NCBI RefSeq assembly: GCF_009865135.1
Contig: NZ_WWGH01000002.1
Location: forward strand, 310,001 to 374,000
DNA: 64,000 nt
Direction: 5' to 3'
Origin: Streptomyces sp. SID8374
Lineage (GTDB): Bacteria; Actinomycetota; Actinomycetes; Streptomycetales; Streptomycetaceae
This document shows, piece by piece, positions 18,223 to 27,348 of the stretch. The first letter of the stretch is position 1, and each line of letters starts with the position of its first letter. The notes below the pieces were generated by a model. It was given only the letters and a program-made list of their open reading frames with translations, was not told where the DNA came from and made no database searches. The position numbers and the translations under genes were made by a program.

Positions 18223-20180
18223 ACGCCCTCACCCGGCCCGCTCGCCGTGACGATCACCTGGTGCTGGTGGGAGAAGACCAGCGCGCCCGGAGCCACGTCG
18301 ATCCGGTCCACCGCGCCGCCGCGCCGCCCGGAGATCGGGTCGGCCGGGAAGAGCCGGACGTCCTCGACCAGCCCGGCGCCCCGCACCCCTTGGAGCACGG
18401 CGAACACCTCCCCGTACTGCACCGGTCGCCCGAACGGCCACCCCGCACCGTCCGCACCGCCCCGCAGCGGGTCGATGTGGCGGAACAGGGCCTCCAGCGC
18501 CTCCGCGCGCACCCGGTCCACGTCGGCCGGTGCCGCGACCAGCCGGGCGACCACGGTGACGCCCTGGTAGGCGGGCGGCTCCACGACGAGCCGGGTGCCC
18601 ACCAGACGGCGTTCGTCCAGGCGTTCCGCCACCGCCGCCAACACCTGGTCGGAGGGGATCAGCTGCTCGAACCGCAGGTGGCCGCCCTCGTCGGGGACCG
18701 CGTCCGGCACCACCAGGACCCGTACCGCACCGGCCTCGCCCGGGACGGCCGGCAGACACCGGACCCGGCGCAGGGAGGGGGCCGCCTCGTGGGCGATGAC
18801 CTCGTAGTCCCGTGCGGTGACGGCCCGTTCCTGCACGCGCAGGATGTTGGGCGCGCGCACCTTGGCGTTCTCGACGGTCTCCCCGTCCACGCCGCCGGCC
18901 GCCGCCTCCCGGTTGTCGACGCCCGCGACGTACGGGACCGAGCTGCGCAGTACGGAGATCGCACCCCGCGCCACGTTCCCGGCCGACCCGCCGCCCGTGC
19001 GGTAGCGGGGGACGCGGAGCTGGGCGCCCTTCTCCGGGACCGCGCCGTACGCGCGCATCGTGCCGTCCGGCTCCCGCACCTCCGGCGGGAACGCGAACTC
19101 CCCGGAGACCGCGTCGATCCGGACGTGCCGGTCACCGGGCGAGGAGGCGCCGAAGTGCTCCACGGGCGTCCAGACCTGCCAGCCCTCGGCGGTCGACACC
19201 TGGACCACCGGCGGCTCCCCGTCCATCAGCAGCGGCACCCGGCTCACCGAGAACCGCTGCCCGGCGACGCCCTCCGACTCCCCGAGGGGCACGTCGACGA
19301 CGGTCTCCGCGTGTTCGACGGCGGCCGTGCCGCCCACCGTGAAGACCTCGGCCTCCCGGATCGTCGGCGACTCGGAGTAGAACGGCTGGCCCGGCTCGGG
19401 CGGCGTCACCCGGCAGCGCAGCCACCCCGCCCGCGTACCGGCGACGACGGACGCGGTGTGCCCGGCCGGGACGAACACGATGACCTCGCCGGGCCGGTTG
19501 AGCCCGCCGGTGGTGTCGTCACCCGTCGCGCACTCCACCCAGCGCGCCCCGTCCCACGCCTCCCAGACGAGCGGAGGCTGACGCGGGTCGACACCCACGC
19601 CCTCCACCCGGCTGTCCAGGCGTACGGCGACGATGCAGCGCGGTACGGCGGTGGGCAGCCCGAACAGCATCGCGTCCCCCGGCTCCGGGCGCGGCGAGAA
19701 GCACGGGATGTCCTTGCCCGCGCCCAGCGGCCCGGTGCGGTCGGTCTGGTCGCCGGTCTTCGGCGCGGTCACCAGCCGGACCAGCTCGCTCGGCACGATC
19801 GGCAGGTCCTCGGAGGTGGTGAACACCACCGGCTCCTCGGCCTCGCCCCGCGCGGTCGCCACCTCCGTACCGGCGGACAGGTGCACGGTCTCCGGCTGCG
19901 GCGCGGAGAGCCAGAAGTCGACCTCGGCGCGGGCCACGGTCGGCGGGAACAGGGTCACGCCGAGCAGGTCGAGGAAGGCCGCGTAGTTCTTGTCGGGCAC
20001 CCGGTTCAGCCGGTACAGCAGCTGGTCGACCATGTACGCGAACGTCTCGATCAGCGTGACCCCGGGGTCCGACACATTGTGGTCGGTCCACTCGGGGGAG
20101 CGCTGCTGGACGTACCGCTTGGCCTCGTCGACGAGCTGCTGGAAGCGCCGGTCGTCCAGGTTGGGGGAGGGCAGGACCAT
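18219..20180 (-). CDS. CIS baseplate wedge protein, gp6/gpJ / Afp11-like
   Basis: The 653-aa product has baseplate J-like character. Its N-terminus NLDDRRFQQLVDEAKRYVQQ with GVTLIETFAYMVDQLLYRLN is typical of the putative baseplate assembly family in eCIS loci. The C-terminal half contains the ARDYEVIAHEAAPSLRRV segment and a gp6-like region ending with DPLRGGADGAGWPFGR. In related particles this protein forms the wedge ring that transmits the contraction signal. Its ATG shares one base with the stop of the gp25-like gene, and its stop overlaps the gpI-like start, so the three are translationally coupled. Confidence 0.88.
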   Translation of the reverse strand: MVLPSPNLDDRRFQQLVDEAKRYVQQRSPEWTDHNVSDPGVTLIETFAYMVDQLLYRLNRVPDKNYAAFLDLLGVTLFPPTVARAEVDFWLSAPQPETVHLSAGTEVATARGEAEEPVVFTTSEDLPIVPSELVRLVTAPKTGDQTDRTGPLGAGKDIPCFSPRPEPGDAMLFGLPTAVPRCIVAVRLDSRVEGVGVDPRQPPLVWEAWDGARWVECATGDDTTGGLNRPGEVIVFVPAGHTASVVAGTRAGWLRCRVTPPEPGQPFYSESPTIREAEVFTVGGTAAVEHAETVVDVPLGESEGVAGQRFSVSRVPLLMDGEPPVVQVSTAEGWQVWTPVEHFGASSPGDRHVRIDAVSGEFAFPPEVREPDGTMRAYGAVPEKGAQLRVPRYRTGGGSAGNVARGAISVLRSSVPYVAGVDNREAAAGGVDGETVENAKVRAPNILRVQERAVTARDYEVIAHEAAPSLRRVRCLPAVPGEAGAVRVLVVPDAVPDEGGHLRFEQLIPSDQVLAAVAERLDERRLVGTRLVVEPPAYQGVTVVARLVAAPADVDRVRAEALEALFRHIDPLRGGADGAGWPFGRPVQYGEVFAVLQGVRGAGLVEDVRLFPADPISGRRGGAVDRIDVAPGALVFSHQHQVIVTASGPGEGV

Positions 20181-20674
20181 CAGCGCACACCTGCTTCCGA
20201 GGAGCCCTCTTCGGACGGGATCGTGTAGAACGGGAAGACCAGGTTGCGCAGGTCGTTGGTGGCCCGCACGGTGTAGCGCACGTCGATGTAGAGCGTGCCC
20301 TCCTCGATCGCGTCGAACGCGATCACCACGTCCGTCACCTCGATGCGCGGCTCCCAGCGCTCCAGGGACGTACGGACCTCCTGGGCGATCCGCCCGGCCG
20401 TCGCGCCGTCACCGGGCGCGAAGACGTAGTCGTGGATGCCGCAGCCGAACTCGGGCCGCATCGGCCGCTCACCCGGTGCCGTACCGAGGATCAGCCCGAT
20501 GGCCTCCTCGATCTCCTTGTCCCGCTCCACCAGGGCGATCCCGCCCGTCGCACCGGTCCGCAGCGGGAAGCCCCAGCCGCGCCCGATGAAGCCGCTGCCG
20601 CGCGCGATGTATCCGCCGCCGTTTCCGGTCCCGGTGTATCCACCGCCGTTTCCGGTGTATCCGTCGCCGCTCAC
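20180..20674 (-). CDS. CIS baseplate protein, GPW/gp25 / Afp9-like, with Gly/Tyr-rich N-terminal repeats
   Basis: The 164-aa protein ends in a gp25/lysozyme-like baseplate domain (RDKEIEEAIGLILGTAPGERPMRPEFGCGIHDYVFAP and onward, read here as separate segments). It contains the conserved RPEFGCG and EPRIEV signatures that nucleate sheath polymerisation. Before it are about 35 residues of Gly/Tyr/Asn-rich repeats (GYTGNGGGYTGTGNGGGYIA), unusual for this family. GTG 20674 overlaps the PAAR gene stop by 4 bp. A longer upstream open frame runs inside the PAAR gene and is rejected. Confidence 0.88.
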   Translation of the reverse strand: MSGDGYTGNGGGYTGTGNGGGYIARGSGFIGRGWGFPLRTGATGGIALVERDKEIEEAIGLILGTAPGERPMRPEFGCGIHDYVFAPGDGATAGRIAQEVRTSLERWEPRIEVTDVVIAFDAIEEGTLYIDVRYTVRATNDLRNLVFPFYTIPSEEGSSEAGVR

Positions 20675-20988
20675 ATCGGGCCCCCGATCAGGACGTTCGG
20701 CGCGCCGCTGATGATCGGCGCGCCGCAGGTGGTCTTGTCTCCCATGCGGGCGGCGGGCAGTCCGCCGATCAGCACCGGGCCGCCGACGGCCACGGCCGGG
20801 TTGGGCATGATCACGTTGCCCGGCCCGAGCGCCGCGTGCGGGGGGACCACGCACACGTGCAGGCTCCCGGTGACGGCCGCGGGCCGGCCGCCGATCAGCA
20901 CGGTGGCCACGGTCACCGCGCCCGGGGGCGGGGTGCCGATGACGCCGCCGTGGGCGGTGCTGTCGCCCGAGCGGGCTGCGGGGGGCAT
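20671..20988 (-). CDS. PAAR-domain spike-tip protein, Afp10-like
   Basis: The 105-aa protein is one PAAR domain: MPPAARSGDSTAHGG, GGRPAAVTGS, NVIMPNPAVAVGGPVLIGG, PAARMGDKTTCG and NVLIGGPM repeats. PAAR proteins form a metal-stabilised cone on the tip of the VgrG-like spike and sharpen the injection needle. No toxin domain is fused to it. It lies 62 bp after the spike gene and overlaps the gp25-like gene by 4 bp. Confidence 0.92.
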   Translation of the reverse strand: MPPAARSGDSTAHGGVIGTPPPGAVTVATVLIGGRPAAVTGSLHVCVVPPHAALGPGNVIMPNPAVAVGGPVLIGGLPAARMGDKTTCGAPIISGAPNVLIGGPM

Positions 20989-21050
20989 GGCCGGGGTTCT
21001 CCTTGCTGTGAAAGGTGATTGAGGAATCGTCAGGGGATGTGTTTACGGGG

Positions 21051-22820
21051 TCAGTTGATGCGGATCAGCTTGGCCTTCAGCACGGCGAGCAGTCCGCCGT
21101 CCACGGTGACGCCCGTCTTGCCGTTGATGGTCACCGACCTTCCCTTGACCTCGACGTTCCCCGTACCGGCATCGAGGGTGATGCCCGACGAGGAGAGCGT
21201 CACGGAGCTCTGCGGCCGCTTGGAGCCGGGGGCGAAGACAGTGAGGGCGATCTCGTTCTTCCGCTCGTCCAGAGTGACTTCGAGCCGCTTGTTGCCGCTG
21301 GCCAGCCGGACCCCGGACGGGCCGCGCGGAGTGTCGAGGAGTTCCAGCCGGTTGCCCGAACGGGACACCAGGGAACGGCGGTTGACCTTGCCGCTGGTCT
21401 TGTCGACGAGTGGCACGTCATGCTCCGAGGGCCGGTCGATCCCGTTGTACAGGCCGCCCAGCACATACGGGCTGTCCAGGAGCCCCTGCTCGAAGCCGAC
21501 CAGCACCTCGTCGTTGACCTCGGGGCTGAAGACCCCGCCGCCGCCGTTGCCGCCCCACTGCACCGTACGGACCCAGTCGGTGACGTAGGTGTCGTCCAGC
21601 CAGGGGAACTTCAGCCGCACCCAGCCCCGTTGGCCCTTGCCCTCGCGGATGTCGGTGACCACGCCGATCGCGAGCCCCGGCATACGCGGACCGCGCGAGG
21701 GGGCCCCGCCGCCGGTCAGCCCGGCCAGGGAGCGGTCGGGCGAGGCGCTGACGATCACGGTGGTGCGGTAGCCGCCGTCCGGTTCCAGGACGTGGTGGGC
21801 GGCGGTGGCGGTGTAGCGGCCGGAGAAGGTCGGGCCGACGTTGCCGAGGGCCACGGGAGCCCCCGCGCGCAGCTGGGGATTGCCGAAGGCCACGGCCTCG
21901 ATCTCGCCGAACCCCGAGCTGACCTGGGCCGCCACCGCCCCGGCGACGGCCGTGGTCTCGGCCTGGGTGCGGTACGGGGTGTCGGCGACGGTCACCCGGG
22001 CGCTCGCGCCGAACGCCCCGGACGCCACCGACGGGCTCATCCCGGGCGTCACGGTGTCGCTGCGCACGGACTGCTCCCGCGCCACGAGCCGCGTCTTGGT
22101 GTCGACGTTCCAGCCGCGCACCTCCACATCGCCCGCCCCGTCCGCGCCGGTCACCACGGCCCGCAGCGAGAGCAGGTTGTCCCCGTACTCCAGGACCATC
22201 GGGTTCTTCGCGGCCCGGGTGTCGGGCGAGGGGGCCGAGGAGGCGGGCTTCGGCTTGGTGAACTGGAGCACGCCCTGGTCGTCCACCCGCACCTGCGCAC
22301 CGCTCTCGGCCGCCAGGTGCTGGAGGAACTCCCAGTCGGAGACGTTGGGCTGCGTCAGCTGCTTGTACGTGATCGGCGCCGCCTCGACCTTGCCGCAGCT
22401 CAGCCCGGCGCCCGCCGCGACCTTGCGCACGATGTCCGCCGTCTTCATGTTGCGGTACGCCACCACCTTCCGGCCGCGCTGGAGCCGGTGCGCCTTGGAG
22501 AGGGCGCGGACGACGGTGAACGTGCCGGTGGTGTCGTGGTCCAGCTCGATCGCCGTGACCTCACCGGTGAACAGCCGCTCACGGACCCGGTCCTGCACGG
22601 TGACGACGGAGATCTTCAGCGGGGTGCCGAGGGTGATCCCGCTGTCGCTCAGCAGATCGTGGTCCGGGTCCCGGTACATCAGCACCGCCGTGTCCGGCAG
22701 CCCGACGTTCTCGTCGACCACACAGCTCACCAGCTGGGCGGCCCAGCCCGGCGGCAGCTCGGCGGGTATCTCCACGATCGGATCGGCGGCGAACGAACGC
22801 CCCGGGGAGGCGGGGCTCAT
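21051..22820 (-). CDS. VgrG / gpD-like central spike protein, Afp8-like
   Basis: The 589-aa protein has a phage late-control gpD-like N-terminal part (VEIPAELPPGWAAQLVSC, GTPLKISVVTVQDRVRERLF, SDWEFLQHLAAESGAQV). A gp5-like OB fold follows (RGWVRLKFPWLDDTYVTDWVR, NDEVLVGFEQGLLDSPYVLGGLYNG). The C-terminal beta-helix has short repeats ending TINGKTGVTVDGG. It forms the trimeric spike that plugs the tube and carries the PAAR tip. Its ATG overlaps the LysM gene stop by 4 bp. No C-terminal effector extension is present. Confidence 0.92.
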   Translation of the reverse strand: MSPASPGRSFAADPIVEIPAELPPGWAAQLVSCVVDENVGLPDTAVLMYRDPDHDLLSDSGITLGTPLKISVVTVQDRVRERLFTGEVTAIELDHDTTGTFTVVRALSKAHRLQRGRKVVAYRNMKTADIVRKVAAGAGLSCGKVEAAPITYKQLTQPNVSDWEFLQHLAAESGAQVRVDDQGVLQFTKPKPASSAPSPDTRAAKNPMVLEYGDNLLSLRAVVTGADGAGDVEVRGWNVDTKTRLVAREQSVRSDTVTPGMSPSVASGAFGASARVTVADTPYRTQAETTAVAGAVAAQVSSGFGEIEAVAFGNPQLRAGAPVALGNVGPTFSGRYTATAAHHVLEPDGGYRTTVIVSASPDRSLAGLTGGGAPSRGPRMPGLAIGVVTDIREGKGQRGWVRLKFPWLDDTYVTDWVRTVQWGGNGGGGVFSPEVNDEVLVGFEQGLLDSPYVLGGLYNGIDRPSEHDVPLVDKTSGKVNRRSLVSRSGNRLELLDTPRGPSGVRLASGNKRLEVTLDERKNEIALTVFAPGSKRPQSSVTLSSSGITLDAGTGNVEVKGRSVTINGKTGVTVDGGLLAVLKAKLIRIN

Positions 22821-23539
22821 CGGCCGCCCTCCGCGAGGTGGTCTTCCAGTCCGGGCACCAGGAGTTCACTGCCGGGGATCAACCGCATCGGGTCGTCGAT
22901 GTCGTTGGCGTGCGCGATCGTCCGCCAGGCGGTGGCATCGCCGTACTCACGCCAGGCGAGCAGCGGCAGGCTGTCCCCGGCCACGACCCGGTGCGTACGC
23001 CGGGCCTCCTTCGAACCCGAGGTGGGGTTCTGGCCGGCGGGGTCAACGCTCGCCTCCTCGATGGAGAGGGAGCAGGTGGCGCGCAGCGGTTTCCCGTCCA
23101 CGTCGAACAGGGTGTACGAGACGGAGAGGTTGGAGAGCACGCCGTCGAACGAGGTCGTCCTCGACGTCCCCCAGTCGAACCGCACCCACGGGCTGGCGGG
23201 CGTCTTCCGGGCGAGGCTGGTCGGCGTGGGCACACAGGCGATCATCAGCTGCTCCACCGCCTTCTCCACGGAGTTGTCGTGGGTGGCCGTCGCGTCGAGG
23301 AAGACCTCCAGGGAGAGCGAGCGGGGCCCGCTCCCGACGAATTCGGGGAGCGCGGACTGCCCGGCCATCCGGGACGGAGTACGCCGCCACTCGGTGCTCT
23401 TGCTCAGTGACAGCTTCGAGGGGTTGAACTGGAGGGTGAGCTGGGCGAGTCGGCCGCCCGGCTTGGCGCCGACGGTCGACGGCGGTTCCATGATGGTCAG
23501 TTGGGCGCGCGCACGGCTCGCACGGAGAGCGGGTGACAT
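22817..23539 (-). CDS. LysM-domain CIS hub/tube-initiator protein, Afp7-like
   Basis: The 240-aa protein has a beta-rich N-terminal tube-adaptor region (RLAQLTLQFNPSKLSLSKST, SLEVFLDATATHD, TPASPWVRFDWG). It ends in a C-terminal LysM domain (VVAGDSLPLLAWREYGDATAW, IPGSELLVPG). In eCIS particles this protein links the spike to the tube, and its LysM module is structural rather than a wall anchor. It is translationally coupled to the spike gene. Confidence 0.9.
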   Translation of the reverse strand: MSPALRASRARAQLTIMEPPSTVGAKPGGRLAQLTLQFNPSKLSLSKSTEWRRTPSRMAGQSALPEFVGSGPRSLSLEVFLDATATHDNSVEKAVEQLMIACVPTPTSLARKTPASPWVRFDWGTSRTTSFDGVLSNLSVSYTLFDVDGKPLRATCSLSIEEASVDPAGQNPTSGSKEARRTHRVVAGDSLPLLAWREYGDATAWRTIAHANDIDDPMRLIPGSELLVPGLEDHLAEGGR

Positions 23540-23609
23540 GGCGTTCCTCCTTTCTGGTGTGCCTGGCGTTCCCGGTGTTCCTGTTCCCGGCCGGTGATGT
23601 GATGGGTCA

Positions 23610-24035
23610 TCAGGACGCTTCCAGGCCCTCGTGCGCGATCTCCAGCGTCTCGATCGCCGCCTGGGAGTTGGCGGGGTCGAACGACGGGCCCTGCCAGCGC
23701 ACGGGGACGATGCCCTGCACCTGCCAGCTGATGATCCGGCTCAGATCCGGCCGTAGCGCGACGATCTCGCCGTCCTTGGGCTCCACCCGCTGGATGGTCT
23801 CGTTCAGCCAGCGCGCGATCTTCATCGTGTCGGCGGTGACCGGGCGGGTCAGCGTGATGTTGGTCCAGGTGATGCGGCCCGGCAGCTGCCAGGTGAAGCC
23901 GTTGTTGCCGCCCTCGGCGTACGTCTCCATCTCGACCTCGGCGCCCAGACCCGAGCAGGTGTGGAACGCACCCAGGTCGCTGCCGCCGATCACGAGCTTG
24001 AAGAACACGCTCGTCGCGAAGATGTTGTCCGTCAT
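23610..24035 (-). CDS. CIS tube-like protein (T4 gp19 family), Afp5-like tube initiator
   Basis: The 141-aa protein belongs to the phage tail tube family: NIFATSVFFKLVIGGSDLGAF, CSGLGAEVEMETYAEGG, WTNITLTRPVTADTMKIARW and a final ETLEIAHEGLE strand. It differs clearly from the other tube gene at 28007-28447. Its position next to the LysM hub suggests it forms the first tube ring at the baseplate. It lies 54 bp after the long disordered-protein gene and 70 bp before the LysM gene. Confidence 0.88.
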   Translation of the reverse strand: MTDNIFATSVFFKLVIGGSDLGAFHTCSGLGAEVEMETYAEGGNNGFTWQLPGRITWTNITLTRPVTADTMKIARWLNETIQRVEPKDGEIVALRPDLSRIISWQVQGIVPVRWQGPSFDPANSQAAIETLEIAHEGLEAS

Positions 24036-24089
24036 GCCGTGTCTCTTCTTCTCTGCTGATTCCTACGGGAGGTGCTGGGGGAGCCGCTG

Positions 24090-27000
24090 TCAGCGGCGGC
24101 CGTCGTGGAGCCGTCCGGCGCGCTCACGCCCTCGGCGCATGTCGGCGCGGATGAGCCGGCTCACGGGGTCGATGAGGCGGCGGGCCAGCTCCTCGATCTC
24201 GGCTCCGGAGATGCGGCTCGCGGTGCTCGCCGCGTTCTCCGTCGACGTTTCGGCGGTGGGCGCGAAGCCGGACGGGTCGCCGCCCGCACGCTGAACGGGC
24301 CTGGGCGTGCCGCTCTGCGTGCCGCTTTGCGTGCCCTTCGGCGGGACCGCCTTCACGGGGACGCCGGTGATGCCGGCCTGGGCGGCGGCGCGTTGCAGCA
24401 CTTGGGCCTGTGTCGGGGGCTGCCCTGGGGTGGTGGTGCCGCTCGGTGCGGAGGGCGACGGGTGCGGGCGTGGTGGAACCCGTACGGAGAGGGCCGGCGG
24501 GCCGACCGGGGGCGCGTCGCCGCCGGGCGCCGGGCCTGCGGGCGGGGGGCCTGCGGGGTCGGGCACGACCGGCAGGGGCATCCGCTGGACGGGTACGACG
24601 GTGGCGCCGGGCGGGGTCGCCACGGGCGGGTGGGGGCGGACGACCGGGACGGGGCGGGGGTCCGGGGTCGCCTGCGGGGGTGCCGTGGGCGCTGCGGAGG
24701 CCGTGGGCGGCATGGTGGGCGGTGAGGTGTGTGCGGGGGATGCCGGGCGGGTGGTGGGCCGCTGGGGCGTGTGGGTGGTGTGCCCGCCGTGCGTGGTGTG
24801 CCCGCTGTGGTGGTCGGCGGGGGCGGTGCTGGGGGCCGGTGCCGATGAGGCCCGCTGCACTGTCTGCCCTGGCGTTCGGACGTCGGGGCCGGGCGACGGC
24901 GGGGTGGTGGCCGCCGCGTCCCGTACCGGACGGCGCTGTACGAGCCGCTGGAGCACGCCCCCGATGGCGGACGGCCGGTTCTTGGCCGGGGCGGTGGCGC
25001 TCCTGGTGGTGCGCTGGGCCTTGGGCGCGTTCTGCCCGGGGGCGGCCTTGGGGGCGGCAGCGGTGCCTTGCGGGCTGCGGGCGTTGCTGGTGGTGTGCCG
25101 GGGTGCGGGTGCGGGGGCGGATGTGGCGTGCGCGGCGCGTTGGACGGTGGCGCCGGGCGTCGGGGCGGCAGACATCGGAGCCGGGCCGGAGGTACGGAGC
25201 TGCTGCGGCGAACCGGACGGCGCGGACTCGGTGGGCCGGGTGCGGGGTGCGTTGCGCCGGGGCGTCGCACCCGGTGACGTCCGGCGCTCCCCGGTCCGGG
25301 TGTCGCCGGCCGGTGCGTTGCCGGTCCGAGGGCTGCTGCTCCGGGCGTTCGGCGTGTTCGCGGGGCCTGGTTGTGGTTGCTGTACGTCGCGGCGCCAGGT
25401 GGCTGCCACGACCGGGCGTGCCGTGGAGCCGCCTGCCGCCGCTGTCGTCGGGGCCGCCGAAAACCCTTCGGCCGAACCGGTGCTGACCTTCAGAGCCCTG
25501 CCCGAGAGCAGGGTGCGCGACCGCTGGACGGTGGGCGGGAGCGCCTCGGTACCGAGGGAAGGCGTGGCCGTGGGCGGCGTCGCGGGACCTCGTTCGCCCA
25601 GCTGCCTCGGGCCGATGTTCCGGATGCGGACCGGGGCCGGGGGAGCGGCGTTGCCGGGCGCGGCGGTGCCCGCGTCCACCGCGCGCTGTACGGGAGCGGG
25701 CTGGGCGGGCGCCGGGGCAGAGCGGACCGGCATCTCGGCCGGGGCGCTCGGGGCGGGCGGCGGTGTGGTGGCCCGCGCGGGTGCGCTCTGCGGAGTCGGC
25801 GTACCCGAGGGGCCCGGCCGCGTACGGCGACGGTCACCGAGGAGCGGTGCGTCGCGCTGGACCCGGGCGGTCGACGGGAGCGAGGTGAGGGGCGTGCCGA
25901 TCCCGCCTCGCGTACGGGCACGGGGGGCGCCGGACGCGTCGGCAGGCGGGGTGGTGGTGCCAGGGGCGTTGGGGCGTGGAGCCGGGCGGGACGCGGTGGG
26001 CGATGCCTGCGCCGGGCCCGTGGCCGGGGCCTTCTGGATGGATGTCGGTGCCGATGTCGAAGTCGACGCCGACGCTGGTGCTGCTGCCGGGGCCGGTGCG
26101 GGCTTCGGTCCCTGGGCCGTGGGCGGTGCCTGCTTCGGCGAAGGTGTCGCCGCTGGTGAGGCTGCCGGTGCTGCCTCGGCCGTCTGGCGCTGAAGCACCG
26201 GCATGGCCGCCGCTTCGTGCCCTGCCGGGGCAGTCGGCGCCACCTGCCCTTGCCCTGCCGGGCCGGAAGGGATGGCCCCGGAGGGCAGTTCCCGCAGGGG
26301 CTTGCCCAGGGCGGGACGTACGGCCTCGGGGGCAGGAGCCGACGCCCGGCCGGGGCCCTCCTGCCGTACGGGGGCGGTCGGCTGCTGAGCGGGGGCGCTC
26401 CGCTGCACGGCGTCGGAAGCCGTCGGCGCGGATGGTACGGCCGGTGCGGAGGGGGTGGCAGGCGTGGCAGGGGCAACAGGCGGCAGCCCGGTGATCTGCC
26501 GCAGCCGCATCGCAGGGCGCCGGGCGACGGTCAGGGGCGGCGCGGTCCGCCGAGGACGTACAGCGGCGGGCCGCGCACGCTGCACCGAAGCCGAAGCCGA
26601 CGAAGAAGTCGAAGAGGTCGACGAAGGAGCCGCAGCCGACACCGAAGGCACAGCCGCCTGCGACGCAGGCGCTTCCGCAGAAGCCGCAGCCCCTTCCGCC
26701 GTCGCTGCACGCTGCACGTTCGGCGTGGCCGTAGCGCCCGTAACAGAGCGCGCAGACCCTGCCTTTCGCACTGCCGGCGCACTCCGCCCCGCCTTCCGGC
26801 CACCCGCGCGCCCCGCCGCAGCAGGCCCGGCCGAGCCGGTCACCCCAGCCGCCCCGGCCGCCGCCTCGTCCTCAGCACCCTCCGGCCGGGCCGCCCGCAG
26901 CAGCAGCGGCCCCCCGGGGGAAGCGGAACGTGCGACGCCCGGGCGGGCGACACCGTGGATGAGGCCCACCGGGGCGGACGGCAGTACGGCGTGGCCGAGT

Positions 27001-27344
27001 TCGCCGCCGAGGGTGGGGTTCTGCCAGGAAGCGAGCTGGGACCGGAACCGCAGCCCGTCGCTCACCCCGATCGAGGACCGGGCGACGGTCACCGTGGGCG
27101 GTGCGACCTGACGCCAGCCCCCGTCCCAGCCCGAACCGGAACCGGAACCGGAAGCGGAACCAGAGCCGGAGCCGGAACCGGGAGCCCCCGGACCCGCCCC
27201 CTCAGGACCGCCACCAACCCCGGCACCCGTACCCACGCCCGTACCACCATCAGCACCGGCACCAGAGCTCACACCAGCCCCGGCCTCCGAGCCCGTGCCC
27301 GCCCGTGGGCGGTCCGTTCGGCGCAGCCAGTCCCCGAACCCCAC
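24090..27344 (-). CDS. 1084-aa low-complexity Ala/Pro/Ser/Thr-rich CIS-operon protein with repeated [VL]QR motifs
   Basis: Most of the protein is predicted by eye to be disordered: long Ala/Pro/Ser/Thr runs and a Gly/Ser tract near residues 50-75. A more ordered N-terminal patch follows (TVTVARSSIGVSDGLRFRSQ, ASWQNPTLGGELGHA), and a C-terminal amphipathic helix (ISGAEIEELARRLIDPVSRL) ends the protein. At least fourteen VQR or LQR tripeptides are scattered along it, usually followed by Ala, Ser or another small residue, plus variants IQK and VQQ. It sits between the 52-aa gene and the Afp5-like gene, in the middle of the structural operon. Candidate roles are tape measure, scaffold, cargo or processed polyprotein; none is proven. 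GTG 27344 is the likely start. Confidence 0.78.
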   Translation of the reverse strand: MGFGDWLRRTDRPRAGTGSEAGAGVSSGAGADGGTGVGTGAGVGGGPEGAGPGAPGSGSGSGSASGSGSGSGWDGGWRQVAPPTVTVARSSIGVSDGLRFRSQLASWQNPTLGGELGHAVLPSAPVGLIHGVARPGVARSASPGGPLLLRAARPEGAEDEAAAGAAGVTGSAGPAAAGRAGGRKAGRSAPAVRKAGSARSVTGATATPNVQRAATAEGAAASAEAPASQAAVPSVSAAAPSSTSSTSSSASASVQRARPAAVRPRRTAPPLTVARRPAMRLRQITGLPPVAPATPATPSAPAVPSAPTASDAVQRSAPAQQPTAPVRQEGPGRASAPAPEAVRPALGKPLRELPSGAIPSGPAGQGQVAPTAPAGHEAAAMPVLQRQTAEAAPAASPAATPSPKQAPPTAQGPKPAPAPAAAPASASTSTSAPTSIQKAPATGPAQASPTASRPAPRPNAPGTTTPPADASGAPRARTRGGIGTPLTSLPSTARVQRDAPLLGDRRRTRPGPSGTPTPQSAPARATTPPPAPSAPAEMPVRSAPAPAQPAPVQRAVDAGTAAPGNAAPPAPVRIRNIGPRQLGERGPATPPTATPSLGTEALPPTVQRSRTLLSGRALKVSTGSAEGFSAAPTTAAAGGSTARPVVAATWRRDVQQPQPGPANTPNARSSSPRTGNAPAGDTRTGERRTSPGATPRRNAPRTRPTESAPSGSPQQLRTSGPAPMSAAPTPGATVQRAAHATSAPAPAPRHTTSNARSPQGTAAAPKAAPGQNAPKAQRTTRSATAPAKNRPSAIGGVLQRLVQRRPVRDAAATTPPSPGPDVRTPGQTVQRASSAPAPSTAPADHHSGHTTHGGHTTHTPQRPTTRPASPAHTSPPTMPPTASAAPTAPPQATPDPRPVPVVRPHPPVATPPGATVVPVQRMPLPVVPDPAGPPPAGPAPGGDAPPVGPPALSVRVPPRPHPSPSAPSGTTTPGQPPTQAQVLQRAAAQAGITGVPVKAVPPKGTQSGTQSGTPRPVQRAGGDPSGFAPTAETSTENAASTASRISGAEIEELARRLIDPVSRLIRADMRRGRERAGRLHDGRR

Positions 27345-27348
27345 ACGA

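Noticed and set aside
20674..20854. Longer N-terminus for the gp25-like protein (start at 20854)
   Set aside because: The extension lies entirely inside the PAAR gene in another frame, and the GTG at 20674 gives a standard 4-bp overlap.
21015..23597. An 860-codon plus-strand frame across the spike and LysM genes
   Set aside because: It is the complement of two recognised CIS genes and has no domain signature.
24090..27344. CRISPR-like or tandem repeat array suggested by repetitive sequence
   Set aside because: The repeats are degenerate codon-level Ala/Pro runs within one long reading frame, with no constant repeat and spacer lengths.
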